21,750 bases of DNA, from IMG/VR virus record IMGVR_UViG_3300027797_000163, positions 1 through 21,750 of that record; one strand, 5' to 3'. The notes below the pieces were generated by a model that worked only from the letters and a program-made list of their open reading frames with translations, made no database searches and was not told where the DNA came from. A program made the position numbers and the translations under genes. Positions 6,926 to 12,954 of this stretch are shown here, piece by piece (the stretch's first letter is position 1; each line of letters opens with the position of its first letter). The DNA comes from a virus.

Positions 6926-7249
6926 TTACTCCTTATCTAAATATTTGTCAATCGCTTCATCAATCTCTTTACCGAGCATCCATTGCCATTTGGTCATATC
7001 GCCGTTACACAGGATTACTGACGGCGCTGCAATCTCAGGATTCACATCCCACGATGCACTGCGTAGCCAGTTATATCGCTCTGCATTCTTGAACACTTCC
7101 TGATTGTCCTGAATGCGACTGAACACATTCTTGTTGAGTTCTCTCAATCGGTCAATCTCAGTGCATAAATCAGTAATGATTTTACGAGTGACATGGTAGT
7201 CATCGGTCTGTGCATAACGCTTGGCTTTTTCAATTAAATCATTATTCAT
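6926..7249 (-). CDS. Hypothetical phage protein, 107 aa, ATGA-coupled to primase-helicase
   Basis: A 107-residue protein with an N-terminal charged helical/coiled region (residues 1-58, including ITDLCTEIDRLRELNKNV) and a C-terminal half containing NAERYNWLRSASWD and GKEIDEAIDKYLDKE. The ERYNWLR...EIDEAID pattern recurs at the C-termini of many small phage proteins of unknown function (family recollection, no search). Its start overlaps the primase-helicase stop by 4 bases (ATGA, 7246-7249). Confidence 0.75.
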   Translation of the reverse strand: MNNDLIEKAKRYAQTDDYHVTRKIITDLCTEIDRLRELNKNVFSRIQDNQEVFKNAERYNWLRSASWDVNPEIAAPSVILCNGDMTKWQWMLGKEIDEAIDKYLDKE

Positions 7250-8832
7250 AGTGTATCCTTTATCTCTAACATTCTTCCGGTTTGTCCATTATACAGCAAA
7301 GAACCACAATTGCCAGTGTAGCCACTAAATCGATTCTTTAATACCCTAACACTAGTGGTGTTGCGCTCAATCATATCTGCAGCCTGTCCATTACGCTCTA
7401 ACCCAATAACGATGTCAGAGAGCTGTGCAATAGCGCCTGAACCACGCAACTGTGCTAAGGATGTCACAGCACCTTCCTCGTGTCCACGACCTTCGTTACG
7501 CTTTAGGTGTGAGACACAAATCAAACTGATGCCAGTCTCCTGTACAATCATGCGTAGCTTAGTCATGATAGCGTCTAAGGCTTTACGCTCATCACCAACA
7601 TCGCCACCACTGACAATAATACTAATGTGGTCAAGAAACACATAACCACAGCCAAGACCTTTAGCCATGTAACGCACTCTGTTGACAATATTTTCCAAAG
7701 AAGTGCTGCCAAAATGGTCAAACAAATACAAACGGTCAGTTCCCAAAGTTCTATCAAATGCATCTTTTAACTCCTCAGAAGTAACTTCAACATCAGGTAA
7801 ATGAATAGGTTTGTTCACCGCCAAAGACATAAGCGACCTAGCAGTCTTGCGGACTCCCTCTTCAAGAAACATAAGTCCGACATTGTCACTAGTCTTGTTA
7901 AGGATATGCCAAACGATTTCTCGTAAGAACTGAGATTTGCCAAGACCAGAGCCTGCTGTGACCATGACAAGTTCCCCTTTACGAATGCCGTATGTGAGTT
8001 TATTAACGCCGTCATACGGATAGTCACAATCAGCTTTCTCAATAGGAGACGATACCAATTCCCAGAGGGTGTTACCTTGAATAATTCCATCAGGTATGTA
8101 AGATTCAGCAGCCCACCAAGTATCAATAAATTCTTTACTAGCATCATTTTCAAGGTAATCAGAGGCATCTTTGTATCCTGTCTTGTGTTTCATGATTTTA
8201 ACTTTGCCACCAAACAACTCCGCTACTGCTTGTGCTGCTTTCTGTCCGGGTTCATCGGCATCAAACGATAAGATAATATTCTCAAAAGAATCAATCCATT
8301 CGTATTCTGCTTTACAGTCCTTTAGAGCGCCACTAGCGCCACTGCGAATACTGACACAAGGGTATTTGCTACCCTGCATCTGATAAGCCGCTAGAGCGTC
8401 TAATTCACCCTCACAGATAGTTAAGTAGCGACCTGATTTAGTAAACAGATTCTGACCAAAGAGTGTGGCTTCCTTGAAGTCACCAGCAATGCTAAACGAC
8501 TTAGCCTCAACCACCCTAGTCTTGATAGCAACCATCTTGCCGTCAATGTCATAGTAGGGATAGTAGTGTTTGCCATCATCCTGTTTAACACCAAAGGCTA
8601 TGCAAGTAGCCGAAGTAATACCACGATTAACGATACTACGAGAAGAAGCAGTGTCATAAAAGTTTAGTTCCTTGTTCATTGGTTTTTTGTAATCTTTCGT
8701 AATTTCACCATTCCTAGCCTTGTATGTGTGGCATACATGGCAGTAAGTGTGTCCATCGCTGTGCATCGCATTACCATCGCTTGACCCGCACGCATCACAA
8801 GCCATGTGATAGAGAAATTTACTCTCAGTCAA
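7246..8832 (-). CDS. DNA primase-helicase (T7 gp4-like)
   Basis: Start chosen at TTG 8832, giving 528 residues. AGAGGGG lies eight bases upstream, the TTG overlaps the upstream stop as TTGA, and the product then begins TESKFLYHMACDACGSSDG, aligning with the T7 gp4 N-terminus. The zinc site Cys12/15/31/34 has the same spacing as T7 Cys17/20/36/39. The reading frame stays open to ATG 8967, but those 45 extra residues are low-complexity. TOPRIM: ICEGELDALA (Glu141) and SFDADEPG (Asp191, Asp193). RecA-type helicase: AGSGLGKSQ (Lys299), FLEEG (Glu324), VFLDHIS (Asp401), SHLKR (His442) and KNRFSGYTG (Arg501, the T7 Arg522 finger). It unwinds the fork and makes primers for the polymerase encoded downstream. 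T7 gp4A is 566 residues. Confidence 0.95.
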   Translation of the reverse strand: MTESKFLYHMACDACGSSDGNAMHSDGHTYCHVCHTYKARNGEITKDYKKPMNKELNFYDTASSRSIVNRGITSATCIAFGVKQDDGKHYYPYYDIDGKMVAIKTRVVEAKSFSIAGDFKEATLFGQNLFTKSGRYLTICEGELDALAAYQMQGSKYPCVSIRSGASGALKDCKAEYEWIDSFENIILSFDADEPGQKAAQAVAELFGGKVKIMKHKTGYKDASDYLENDASKEFIDTWWAAESYIPDGIIQGNTLWELVSSPIEKADCDYPYDGVNKLTYGIRKGELVMVTAGSGLGKSQFLREIVWHILNKTSDNVGLMFLEEGVRKTARSLMSLAVNKPIHLPDVEVTSEELKDAFDRTLGTDRLYLFDHFGSTSLENIVNRVRYMAKGLGCGYVFLDHISIIVSGGDVGDERKALDAIMTKLRMIVQETGISLICVSHLKRNEGRGHEEGAVTSLAQLRGSGAIAQLSDIVIGLERNGQAADMIERNTTSVRVLKNRFSGYTGNCGSLLYNGQTGRMLEIKDTL

Positions 8833-8999
8833 TGTTTTGACCCCTCTGCCGTAATCAGTTGGCAACGAAGTGCTTGTACCTCTGCCAGTGCCATAACTAG
8901 TTCGGTTTGTGTTCGCACCAGTTCGTCCTGTAATGCTTTGATTTGGTTCATCAAATCTTGTTCGCATAATTCTCTATCCTCGCTCGTAAAAGTTGTCAT
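8829..8999 (-). CDS. Small coiled-coil protein, 56 aa
   Basis: Start chosen at ATG 8999, seven bases after GGAG; an in-frame upstream ATG at 9080 would run across the neighbouring gene. The 56 residues (MTTFTSEDRELCEQDLMNQI...) show a heptad-like pattern of Leu/Val/Met through residues 16-50, so a coiled coil is expected. Its stop overlaps the TTG start proposed for the primase-helicase, suggesting translational coupling. Function unknown. Confidence 0.68.
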   Translation of the reverse strand: MTTFTSEDRELCEQDLMNQIKALQDELVRTQTELVMALAEVQALRCQLITAEGSKH

Positions 9000-9021
9000 T
9001 GGTTTTCTCCATTTCCAAAAG

Positions 9022-9195
9022 TTATTCCAATTCACTAGGTTTAGTGGCGGACACTTCCATACCATCTTCAGTTCCTTCAAATAATTTTAACTCTTTTGCA
9101 CAATGAATGCAAAGGAAAACATAACCATCGGGTATAGCTCCTCGACGAAGTTCATCGTTTTCAGCCTCAAGCATTGCTCTAGTTTTCTTAGTCAT
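9022..9195 (-). CDS. Small CxxC protein, 57 aa
   Basis: ATG 9195, preceded by TTAGGAG, opens 57 codons (MTKKTRAMLEAENDELRRGA, then IPDGYVFLCIHCAKELKLFE). A charged helix comes first, then a CIHC pair (Cys29, Cys32) that could bind zinc as half of a site in a dimer. The excellent ribosome binding site and tidy fit between neighbours support coding. Function unknown. Confidence 0.7.
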   Translation of the reverse strand: MTKKTRAMLEAENDELRRGAIPDGYVFLCIHCAKELKLFEGTEDGMEVSATKPSELE

Positions 9196-9205
9196 AACTC
9201 TCCTA

Positions 9206-9257
9206 ATGTATCGTATTTGTTACAATAACCCCACTTTATGTATCGTTTATGATACAT
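9206..9257. repeat. Three copies of ATGTATC/GATACAT around a gene junction
   Basis: ATGTATCG occurs at 9206-9213 and 9238-9245, and its inverse GATACAT at 9251-9257. The last two form a perfect 7-bp stem with a 6-base loop that covers the stop of the zinc-ribbon gene. The segment lies in the gap before the 57-residue gene. It may be a protein-binding site or an RNA hairpin between cistrons; it has no T-run, so it is not an intrinsic terminator. Confidence 0.4.
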
Positions 9258-9495
9258 TACGACCCCAGCGATGCCCACAATCGGGACACCGCCACGCCGT
9301 AGTCCGGTCTAAATCCCTATCGTATAACCCGATAGCCCTGCCCCATTGTCCTTGGGTTCTATCTGCACCATACGATTTAGCACTTTTGTCTGCCTCTGCC
9401 TCTGAGCCTGTTTTCTCAAAAAAGTGTTCCCATATAGAACCACCATCTAAATCAGTCTTACACTTTGGGCAATACCCATGTTCATTTGATGCCAT
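9247..9495 (-). CDS. Zinc-ribbon protein, 82 aa
   Basis: An 82-residue protein with two CxxC knuckles, GYCPKC (Cys9, Cys12) and WRCPDCGHRW (Cys70, Cys73), separated by a charged helical insert containing HFFEKTGSEAEADKSAKSYG. This looks like a rubredoxin-style zinc ribbon split by a long loop. Such proteins in phages often contact nucleic acid or RNA polymerase, but nothing here proves it. AGAGG precedes ATG 9495 and the 5' end overlaps the upstream gene by 14 bases. Confidence 0.78.
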   Translation of the reverse strand: MASNEHGYCPKCKTDLDGGSIWEHFFEKTGSEAEADKSAKSYGADRTQGQWGRAIGLYDRDLDRTTAWRCPDCGHRWGRNVS

Positions 9496-9637
9496 GGTGT
9501 GCCTCTATTGCTCTGACAAACTGCACCACCCCAGCGTGCGTATTGATGTAAACATCTAAAGATTCTAAGATTTTATCTAGTTCTTCCTCGGTTATCGGTT
9601 TACGATTTAATGCTTCGGTAATCTGTTCACTTAACAT
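9482..9637 (-). CDS. Small hypothetical protein, 51 aa
   Basis: ATG 9637 preceded by AAGGAG opens 51 codons (MLSEQITEALNRKPITEEEL, then DKILESLDVYINTHAGVVQF, ending FVRAIEAHHGIK). It overlaps both neighbours in other frames (11 bases before, 14 bases after), typical of this operon. The sequence is a predicted helical bundle; its ending resembles small phage proteins with an FVRAxExxHGI end (recollection). Function unknown. Confidence 0.7.
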   Translation of the reverse strand: MLSEQITEALNRKPITEEELDKILESLDVYINTHAGVVQFVRAIEAHHGIK

Positions 9638-9848
9638 CAATCACTCCTTGTATTCTAACCCTGTGCGGGTAATCCTTCTCAATCCAAAAGCAACGATACA
9701 CGCCGTCACGAACACTAAGCCAAGCCTCATAGCGTTGGTATTTGCCTGTAAAGTCATCGCAGCCAGTGTGGTCAAAATCAACCTGATTAGCAACCCAGCC
9801 ACACACAACACCGAGCGCAAACACTCCAATGAAAATAATCTCTTTCAT
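9627..9848 (-). CDS. Membrane-anchored small protein, 73 aa
   Basis: Start chosen at ATG 9848, which overlaps the upstream stop as ATGA and has AAGGA upstream; an in-frame ATG at 9869 lacks this. The 73 residues start MKEIIFIGVFALGVVCGWVA, a clear N-terminal transmembrane helix or uncleaved signal anchor, followed by a soluble part with two Cys (FDHTGCDDF, VYRCFWIE) that could pair in the periplasm. Function unknown. Confidence 0.7.
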   Translation of the reverse strand: MKEIIFIGVFALGVVCGWVANQVDFDHTGCDDFTGKYQRYEAWLSVRDGVYRCFWIEKDYPHRVRIQGVIDVK

Positions 9849-10027
9849 GAGTTCCTTGCAATCATCCAATCTAACGCATCATGCAAAATACTAAATCTAG
9901 GTGATTGTTCGGTTTTGTTCTTCCATTGGAATACCATCTTATCAGCAACATCCCAAGTATTCTTATCATGGTTCCACTTTGCCGAACGCTCATGGTCTGT
10001 AATCAATTCCATCCCCATCTTATTCAT
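9845..10027 (-). CDS. Hypothetical protein, 60 aa
   Basis: A 60-residue Trp-rich protein (MNKMGMELITDHERSAKWNH..., ending LHDALDWMIARNS). Start overlaps the upstream gene by 8 bases and the stop overlaps the next start by ATGA. The pattern of Trp and charged residues suggests a small beta domain with a C-terminal helix. No family recognised. Confidence 0.66.
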   Translation of the reverse strand: MNKMGMELITDHERSAKWNHDKNTWDVADKMVFQWKNKTEQSPRFSILHDALDWMIARNS

Positions 10028-10190
10028 CCATATCCTCCGCTACTGCTCGACCGACTAATCGATTAACCTTATCAGCGATAGCAGTTGATAAATCGTCCAT
10101 GACCTTGTCATAACCATAATCACCAATTAAATCAACCATATCCATCATAATAAAGTGATAGCGTGCTTCTTCGTTATGACTTTGATTCAT
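10020..10190 (-). CDS. First gene of the replication operon, 56 aa hypothetical
   Basis: ATG 10190 follows a GGGGGGT ribosome binding site and opens 56 codons (MNQSHNEEARYHFIMMDMVD, ending GRAVAEDMDE). Acidic and helical. It is the first gene downstream of the minus promoter at 10223-10251, and its stop lies within the next gene (8-base overlap). Function unknown. Confidence 0.68.
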   Translation of the reverse strand: MNQSHNEEARYHFIMMDMVDLIGDYGYDKVMDDLSTAIADKVNRLVGRAVAEDMDE

Positions 10191-10222
10191 AAACACCCCC
10201 CGTTAGTTAAAAGACAATACCA

Positions 10223-10251
10223 ATTAAAAGACATAACCACCAAAAAGTCAA
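10223..10251 (-). promoter_or_regulatory. sigma70 promoter for the replication operon
   Basis: On the minus strand TTGACT (10251-10246) and TTTAAT (10228-10223) are separated by exactly 17 bases. Transcription would start near 10216 and reach the first gene at 10190. A repeated TTGTCTTTTAA-like element lies over and after the -10. Confidence 0.75.
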
Positions 10252-10274
10252 TACATAAGACAAAAATAAACTAC

Positions 10275-10303
10275 TTGACAACAATTCAAAAGTGCATTAT
10301 AAT
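10275..10303 (+). promoter_or_regulatory. Perfect-consensus sigma70 promoter pointing into the early cluster
   Basis: TTGACA (10275-10280), a 17-base spacer, then TATAAT (10298-10303): a complete consensus on the plus strand. The predicted start is near 10310. There is no plus-strand gene before 14416, so the product is either a small RNA from 10310 on or an antisense transcript to the minus cluster at 10435-13542. The -35 boxes of this and the divergent minus promoter are only 23 bases apart. Confidence 0.82.
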
Positions 10304-10307
10304 AACT

Positions 10308-10416
10308 ATATAGGTAAACAACATAGACTATCGTTGATTGTTTCTTTATGTTAATTGATAGTAGTCTATATTCACAGTTACGATATAGACTATATTAACT
10401 ATAACGATACCTATAT
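10308..10416 (+). ncRNA. Candidate structured RNA downstream of the plus promoter
   Basis: The segment starts where transcription should begin and contains nested inverted repeats. The outer arm is ATATAGGTA (10308-10316) with TACCTATAT (10408-10416). TATCGTT (10329-10335) pairs with AACGATA (10403-10409), and TAGTCTATA (10362-10370) with TATAGACTA (10384-10392). ATAGACTAT at 10323-10331 can also pair with 10362-10369, so alternative folds exist. No ORF of note is present. The same elements could instead be DNA operators. Confidence 0.35.
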
Positions 10417-10434
10417 TACCCGCAAGCGAGTGCA

Positions 10435-10695
10435 TTATCGCTCATCCCAATCAGTCCAGTAGTCACCATCTTCATATAAATCTAGCTCTCCATTGATATA
10501 ACCCTCATCATCAATCAATGATTCAGGTAATGCCGTATCCGATTCCGCCATTAAATCTTGCCTTACTTGGATTGGTATGTGCGCCTCTATTGTCTTTAAA
10601 CAATCGGTGCATATCTCAATATACTTTTTAGTGAAAGCGTGTTTAATCGTCGCCTCATAGTCTGTCAACATGGTATTGCAACATTGGCATCTCAT
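10435..10695 (-). CDS. Zinc-finger-like acidic protein, 86 aa
   Basis: Start chosen at ATG 10695 (MRCQCCNTMLTDYEATIKHA) because AAGGAG lies nine bases upstream; an in-frame ATG at 10728 sits inside the preceding gene. Cys3, Cys6, Cys29 and Cys32 form a two-knuckle zinc site of a kind common in small phage proteins (CxxC...LTDYEAT...CxxC), followed by an acidic tail ending YEDGDYWTDWDER. Such proteins can be host RNA polymerase or translation modulators, but this is unproved. Last gene of the early cluster. Confidence 0.78.
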   Translation of the reverse strand: MRCQCCNTMLTDYEATIKHAFTKKYIEICTDCLKTIEAHIPIQVRQDLMAESDTALPESLIDDEGYINGELDLYEDGDYWTDWDER

Positions 10696-10696
10696 C

Positions 10697-10954
10697 TTAA
10701 AAATCTCCTTCAGCAATATTCTGAGCAATATCTAACCAATAAGCCTTAACTTTGTCTATTACTTCGGCGGGTGCGCTATTGGGTTTATAGTCCTCATCTA
10801 GCTCTAATTGGCTTAGCGCCTCATCCCAATTATCAGAATCAGCCCAATAGCACTGCCCGTCACTAGCGATTAGACAATCAACAGACTCCTGAAATGCTTC
10901 GCTATCATAATCCCCGTCGTCGGGTTCATAGTATCGATTATTGTTGTAATTCAT
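10697..10954 (-). CDS. Acidic hypothetical protein, 85 aa
   Basis: Start chosen at ATG 10954 with AGAGG upstream; an in-frame ATG at 10981 lies against the terminator-like hairpin. The 85 residues (MNYNNNRYYEPDDGDYDSEA...) are extremely acidic and Tyr/Asn-rich at the N-terminus, then helical (PAEVIDKVKAYWLDIAQNI). Net charge is strongly negative, as in DNA-mimic anti-defence proteins, though nothing specific identifies it. Confidence 0.72.
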   Translation of the reverse strand: MNYNNNRYYEPDDGDYDSEAFQESVDCLIASDGQCYWADSDNWDEALSQLELDEDYKPNSAPAEVIDKVKAYWLDIAQNIAEGDF

Positions 10955-10973
10955 AAAAGCCTCTCTATTCAAG

Positions 10974-11008
10974 AAAAACATAGTAGATAATACCTCGGTA
11001 TCATCTAC
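10974..11008 (-). terminator. Intrinsic terminator or attenuator within the early cluster
   Basis: On the minus strand the arms GTAGATGATACC (11008-10997) and GGTATTATCTAC (10994-10983) form a 12-bp stem with one G-U pair and a tiny loop, followed after four bases by TTTTT (10978-10974). This looks like a rho-independent terminator lying directly upstream of the last two genes of the cluster. It could therefore tune their expression as an attenuator. Confidence 0.6.
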
Positions 11009-11030
11009 ACCATAAAAACCCCGTATACGC

Positions 11031-11050
11031 CGTTTTAGAGCGTTTTAGAG
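11031..11050. repeat. Perfect tandem 10-bp duplication
   Basis: CGTTTTAGAG occurs twice head to tail. The right-hand copy contains the stop codon of the 33-residue membrane peptide gene on the minus strand. Probably a local duplication. Confidence 0.8.
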
Positions 11051-11146
11051 GTATTCATGAGTATAACATAACATCACTCCAACAAGATGATAAACAACAT
11101 AGGCTAAAATAAGGTATGTCATACACCAAAATAATAGGGTTTTCAT
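11045..11146 (-). CDS. Single-span membrane microprotein, 33 aa
   Basis: ATG 11146 overlaps the preceding stop as ATGA and is preceded by GGAGAGGG. The 33 residues begin MKTLLFWCMTYLILAYVVYH and continue LVGVMLCYTHEYL, essentially one hydrophobic helix. It is too short for most gene callers. Coupling and the membrane-like composition support translation; the function is unknown (toxin-like, superinfection or host membrane modulation are guesses). Confidence 0.58.
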   Translation of the reverse strand: MKTLLFWCMTYLILAYVVYHLVGVMLCYTHEYL

Positions 11147-11295
11147 TCTGTTTTTACCCTCTCCTGAGTAAGCATTTTAGTAAAATCCTGATACCACTTA
11201 TCAAAATCATTAACCCCGCACATTAGCCTAAAATCGGGGTCATCTAAGCGCATTGCCATAAAATCCATGTAATAGTCAAATCTATCCTTATTCAT
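11143..11295 (-). CDS. Small hypothetical protein, 50 aa
   Basis: ATG 11295 opens 50 codons (MNKDRFDYYMDFMAMRLDDP, then DFRLMCGVNDFDKWYQDFTK, ending QERVKTE). It starts one base after the stop of the preceding gene with GAGG-like purines upstream, and is ATGA-coupled to the membrane microprotein. Aromatic and acidic, probably helical. Function unknown. Confidence 0.65.
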   Translation of the reverse strand: MNKDRFDYYMDFMAMRLDDPDFRLMCGVNDFDKWYQDFTKMLTQERVKTE

Positions 11296-11296
11296 A

Positions 11297-11497
11297 TCAA
11301 TACCCCTCTTTCTCAGATAACCACGCTTTAATCACTTCGTCAATGTCTTCTGTTTTCTCAGTGATAATATTAGCGTCAATGATTCGCTTAGCGATATTAC
11401 ATAAGTGCCAGCGACTTTCTGCCCTAGGTCTATCCTCTAATATATCGCCAATTTGTAGCGCCACTTCTGTGGCTATTTCTAAGTGTGAATAATTCAT
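11297..11497 (-). CDS. Hypothetical protein, 66 aa
   Basis: A 66-residue protein (MNYSHLEIATEVALQIGDIL..., ending VIKAWLSEKEGY), predicted all-helical with amphipathic helices at 5-20 and 30-48. ATGA overlap with the CxxC gene upstream (11494-11497). No family recognised. Confidence 0.7.
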   Translation of the reverse strand: MNYSHLEIATEVALQIGDILEDRPRAESRWHLCNIAKRIIDANIITEKTEDIDEVIKAWLSEKEGY

Positions 11498-11670
11498 TCT
11501 TCAATCTCCTCATCATATTGTCGCAATTGGTCAATCATATCAAAACAACTCGCCAAACAAGTAGGGCAAAACGCTACGGGAATAATGCCAAACTCTCCGG
11601 CTATCCCGCCCTCACTGTCTAAACTAAAAACATAATGGCAAGTAGAGCATTTTGTTTTTTCGTCTTTCAT
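11494..11670 (-). CDS. CxxC zinc-binding protein, 58 aa
   Basis: ATG 11670 opens 58 codons with Cys8/Cys11 (KCSTCHY) and Cys35/Cys38 (FCPTCLASC), a compact four-cysteine zinc ribbon, and an acidic C-terminal helix (QLRQYDEEIEE). It is coupled by ATGA to both flanking genes (11667-11670 and 11494-11497). Function unknown; one of three consecutive-type small zinc proteins in this cluster. Confidence 0.72.
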   Translation of the reverse strand: MKDEKTKCSTCHYVFSLDSEGGIAGEFGIIPVAFCPTCLASCFDMIDQLRQYDEEIEE

Positions 11671-11873
11671 GCCATAGCCTCATTAAAAACAACATCATAA
11701 CAATGTGAGCAAATAGCGTCTAAGCCTTGTTCATCCATACAGTCAATAATTGCTAACTGCTTTTCTGTGTGCTCATCCCAATCAACATTCCAAAATAAAT
11801 CATTACTAGAATGAATAGACCCGCATTTATCACAGGTTTGTAAACCTTGCATTAATTGTTCATCAGTAATCAT
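11667..11873 (-). CDS. CxxC zinc-binding protein, 68 aa
   Basis: Start chosen at ATG 11873, seven bases after GAAGAGG; a TTG at 11879 in frame would overlap the previous stop. The 68 residues have Cys14/Cys17 (TCDKCGS) and Cys55/Cys58 (ICSHCYD), a zinc-ribbon pair flanking an acidic helix. ATGA-coupled to the next gene. Function unknown. Confidence 0.72.
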   Translation of the reverse strand: MITDEQLMQGLQTCDKCGSIHSSNDLFWNVDWDEHTEKQLAIIDCMDEQGLDAICSHCYDVVFNEAMA

Positions 11874-11875
11874 AA

Positions 11876-12118
11876 TCAAACCTCTTCGCTTTCATAGATA
11901 TACTCTAATTGGTTATAAACTTCTTGCGCTATTTCATCATCTGTCATATTGATATAACCCTTACAACCGCCTAAAAGTAGGTCATAAATCGTATTATCGT
12001 TATAGGTAGAATCTGACTGACATAGGGTTAAATCGTTTTCTAGTAATTCGTCAATCCATTCTTGCCGTGTTTTCGTAATCTTATTATTGCAATTAAATCT
12101 AACTGTCAATTCACTCAT
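11876..12118 (-). CDS. Acidic hypothetical protein, 80 aa
   Basis: An 80-residue protein (MSELTVRFNCNNKITKTRQE...) with a short beta start, then acidic helices ending YNQLEYIYESEEV. It begins 2 bases after the preceding stop. No domain recognised; the composition is typical of early phage proteins. Confidence 0.7.
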   Translation of the reverse strand: MSELTVRFNCNNKITKTRQEWIDELLENDLTLCQSDSTYNDNTIYDLLLGGCKGYINMTDDEIAQEVYNQLEYIYESEEV

Positions 12119-12120
12119 TT

Positions 12121-12342
12121 TTATATCTCCTCTTTAGCGGGTTCAAACTTCGGGCAATCATCATCTAATTCGCAATAATCAGCAACTCCCGCATCATATC
12201 CGAGTTTATAGAATTGCTTATGTAGCTCGTTCATGTTTTCATATGTGCCATTCTCAAAATAGCCTGATGCTCTGCCTTGCCAATATCCTAAAGCATACGG
12301 GAAAGCATCTTTTAAGAATTGCGTTGTTTGATAGTCTGTCAT
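12121..12342 (-). CDS. Hypothetical protein, 73 aa
   Basis: A 73-residue protein with Tyr/Gly-rich repeats YALGYWQGRASGYFENG and FYKLGYDAGVADYCELDDD. The GYxxGxxDYC element resembles short helices of small phage proteins of unknown function. It starts 2 bases after the neighbouring gene. No function can be assigned. Confidence 0.7.
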   Translation of the reverse strand: MTDYQTTQFLKDAFPYALGYWQGRASGYFENGTYENMNELHKQFYKLGYDAGVADYCELDDDCPKFEPAKEEI

Positions 12343-12344
12343 AG

Positions 12345-12515
12345 TTAAGCCTTTAATTGGTTATATAGCATTGTTAATTTATCATCAGGATAAACAGTGT
12401 ATCCGCCTAGTGCTAAGAAATCGATTAGTATCTGTATATTTTCATATTCAGGGTCGCCTACAATCCAATCGATTTCATTTTGTGTCAATTCCTTAATCAT
12501 TTTAATTCGATTCAT
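12345..12515 (-). CDS. Hypothetical protein, 56 aa
   Basis: Start chosen at ATG 12515, preceded by GAAAGGGG; the frame stays open upstream to 12551 but that part lies in the membrane microprotein gene. The 56 residues begin MNRIKMIKELTQNEIDWIVG and end YPDDKLTMLYNQLKA; helical and amphipathic. Function unknown. Confidence 0.66.
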   Translation of the reverse strand: MNRIKMIKELTQNEIDWIVGDPEYENIQILIDFLALGGYTVYPDDKLTMLYNQLKA

Positions 12516-12528
12516 AATAAAACCCCTT

Positions 12529-12609
12529 TCATAAATAGAAAACAATGACATAAACCGCAGTTAAACAAGTGTATAAACACACGCCGGTAAGTAATAAAGA
12601 TTTAAGCAT
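12529..12609 (-). CDS. Single-span membrane microprotein, 26 aa
   Basis: ATG 12609 shares a base with the preceding stop (TAATG) and opens 26 codons: MLKSLLLTGVCLYTCLTAVY followed by VIVFYL. It is one hydrophobic helix with a positive N-terminus and two Cys. The stop is followed directly by the AAGGGG of the next gene, so it fits the operon exactly. Very short, so only moderately certain. Confidence 0.5.
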   Translation of the reverse strand: MLKSLLLTGVCLYTCLTAVYVIVFYL

Positions 12610-12938
12610 TATTCTGCCTCGCTTTCCTGTTTGTCATCCTCTAATTGCTCCGCCTCTACCTCGACATAATAGCGGGCTATTTCGTGAAAGTTTACCTCTC
12701 GAAATGAGGCGTTCATTACATCAGCGAAAAACCCTGACTCAATATCGGGCATCATATCAACAAACATATCGTTGATTCTTTCCGCCACTAAGCCTGTGAT
12801 TGTGTCTAAATCCTCATATGAGCCGAAATAATCGCCTGTAATCAGAGCGATTTGCTCAGACATACGCCAATCGTTATCAATCCACAAATTAGCGTTCCAA
12901 GTTTCGTAATTTGTCCATCCATTGTATTTACTAGACAT
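12609..12938 (-). CDS. Conserved phage protein (DUF7249-like), 109 aa
   Basis: A 109-residue acidic protein starting MSSKYNGWTNYETWNANLWI. The YNGWTNYETWNxxLW opening is a conserved signature of a family found across phages and plasmids, which I recall as DUF7249. It is all-helical, with an acidic C-terminus (EAEQLEDDKQESEAE). Function is unknown in the family. It starts 16 bases after the upstream gene and is TAATG-coupled to the membrane microprotein. Confidence 0.8.
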   Translation of the reverse strand: MSSKYNGWTNYETWNANLWIDNDWRMSEQIALITGDYFGSYEDLDTITGLVAERINDMFVDMMPDIESGFFADVMNASFREVNFHEIARYYVEVEAEQLEDDKQESEAE

Positions 12939-12954
12939 GATTAAACCCTTTCAA

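Noticed and set aside
8833-8967. N-terminal extension of the primase-helicase to ATG 8967
   Set aside because: Low-complexity residues overlapping another gene; TTG 8832 has a better ribosome binding site, coupling and homology to T7 gp4.
9000-9080. Extended start of the coiled-coil protein (MKELKMVWKCPP...)
   Set aside because: It is the opposite frame of the 57-residue CxxC gene; ATG 8999 has GGAG at ideal distance.
10417-10434. CCCGCAAGCGAG hairpin as terminator of the early cluster
   Set aside because: Short stem and no T-run in either direction.
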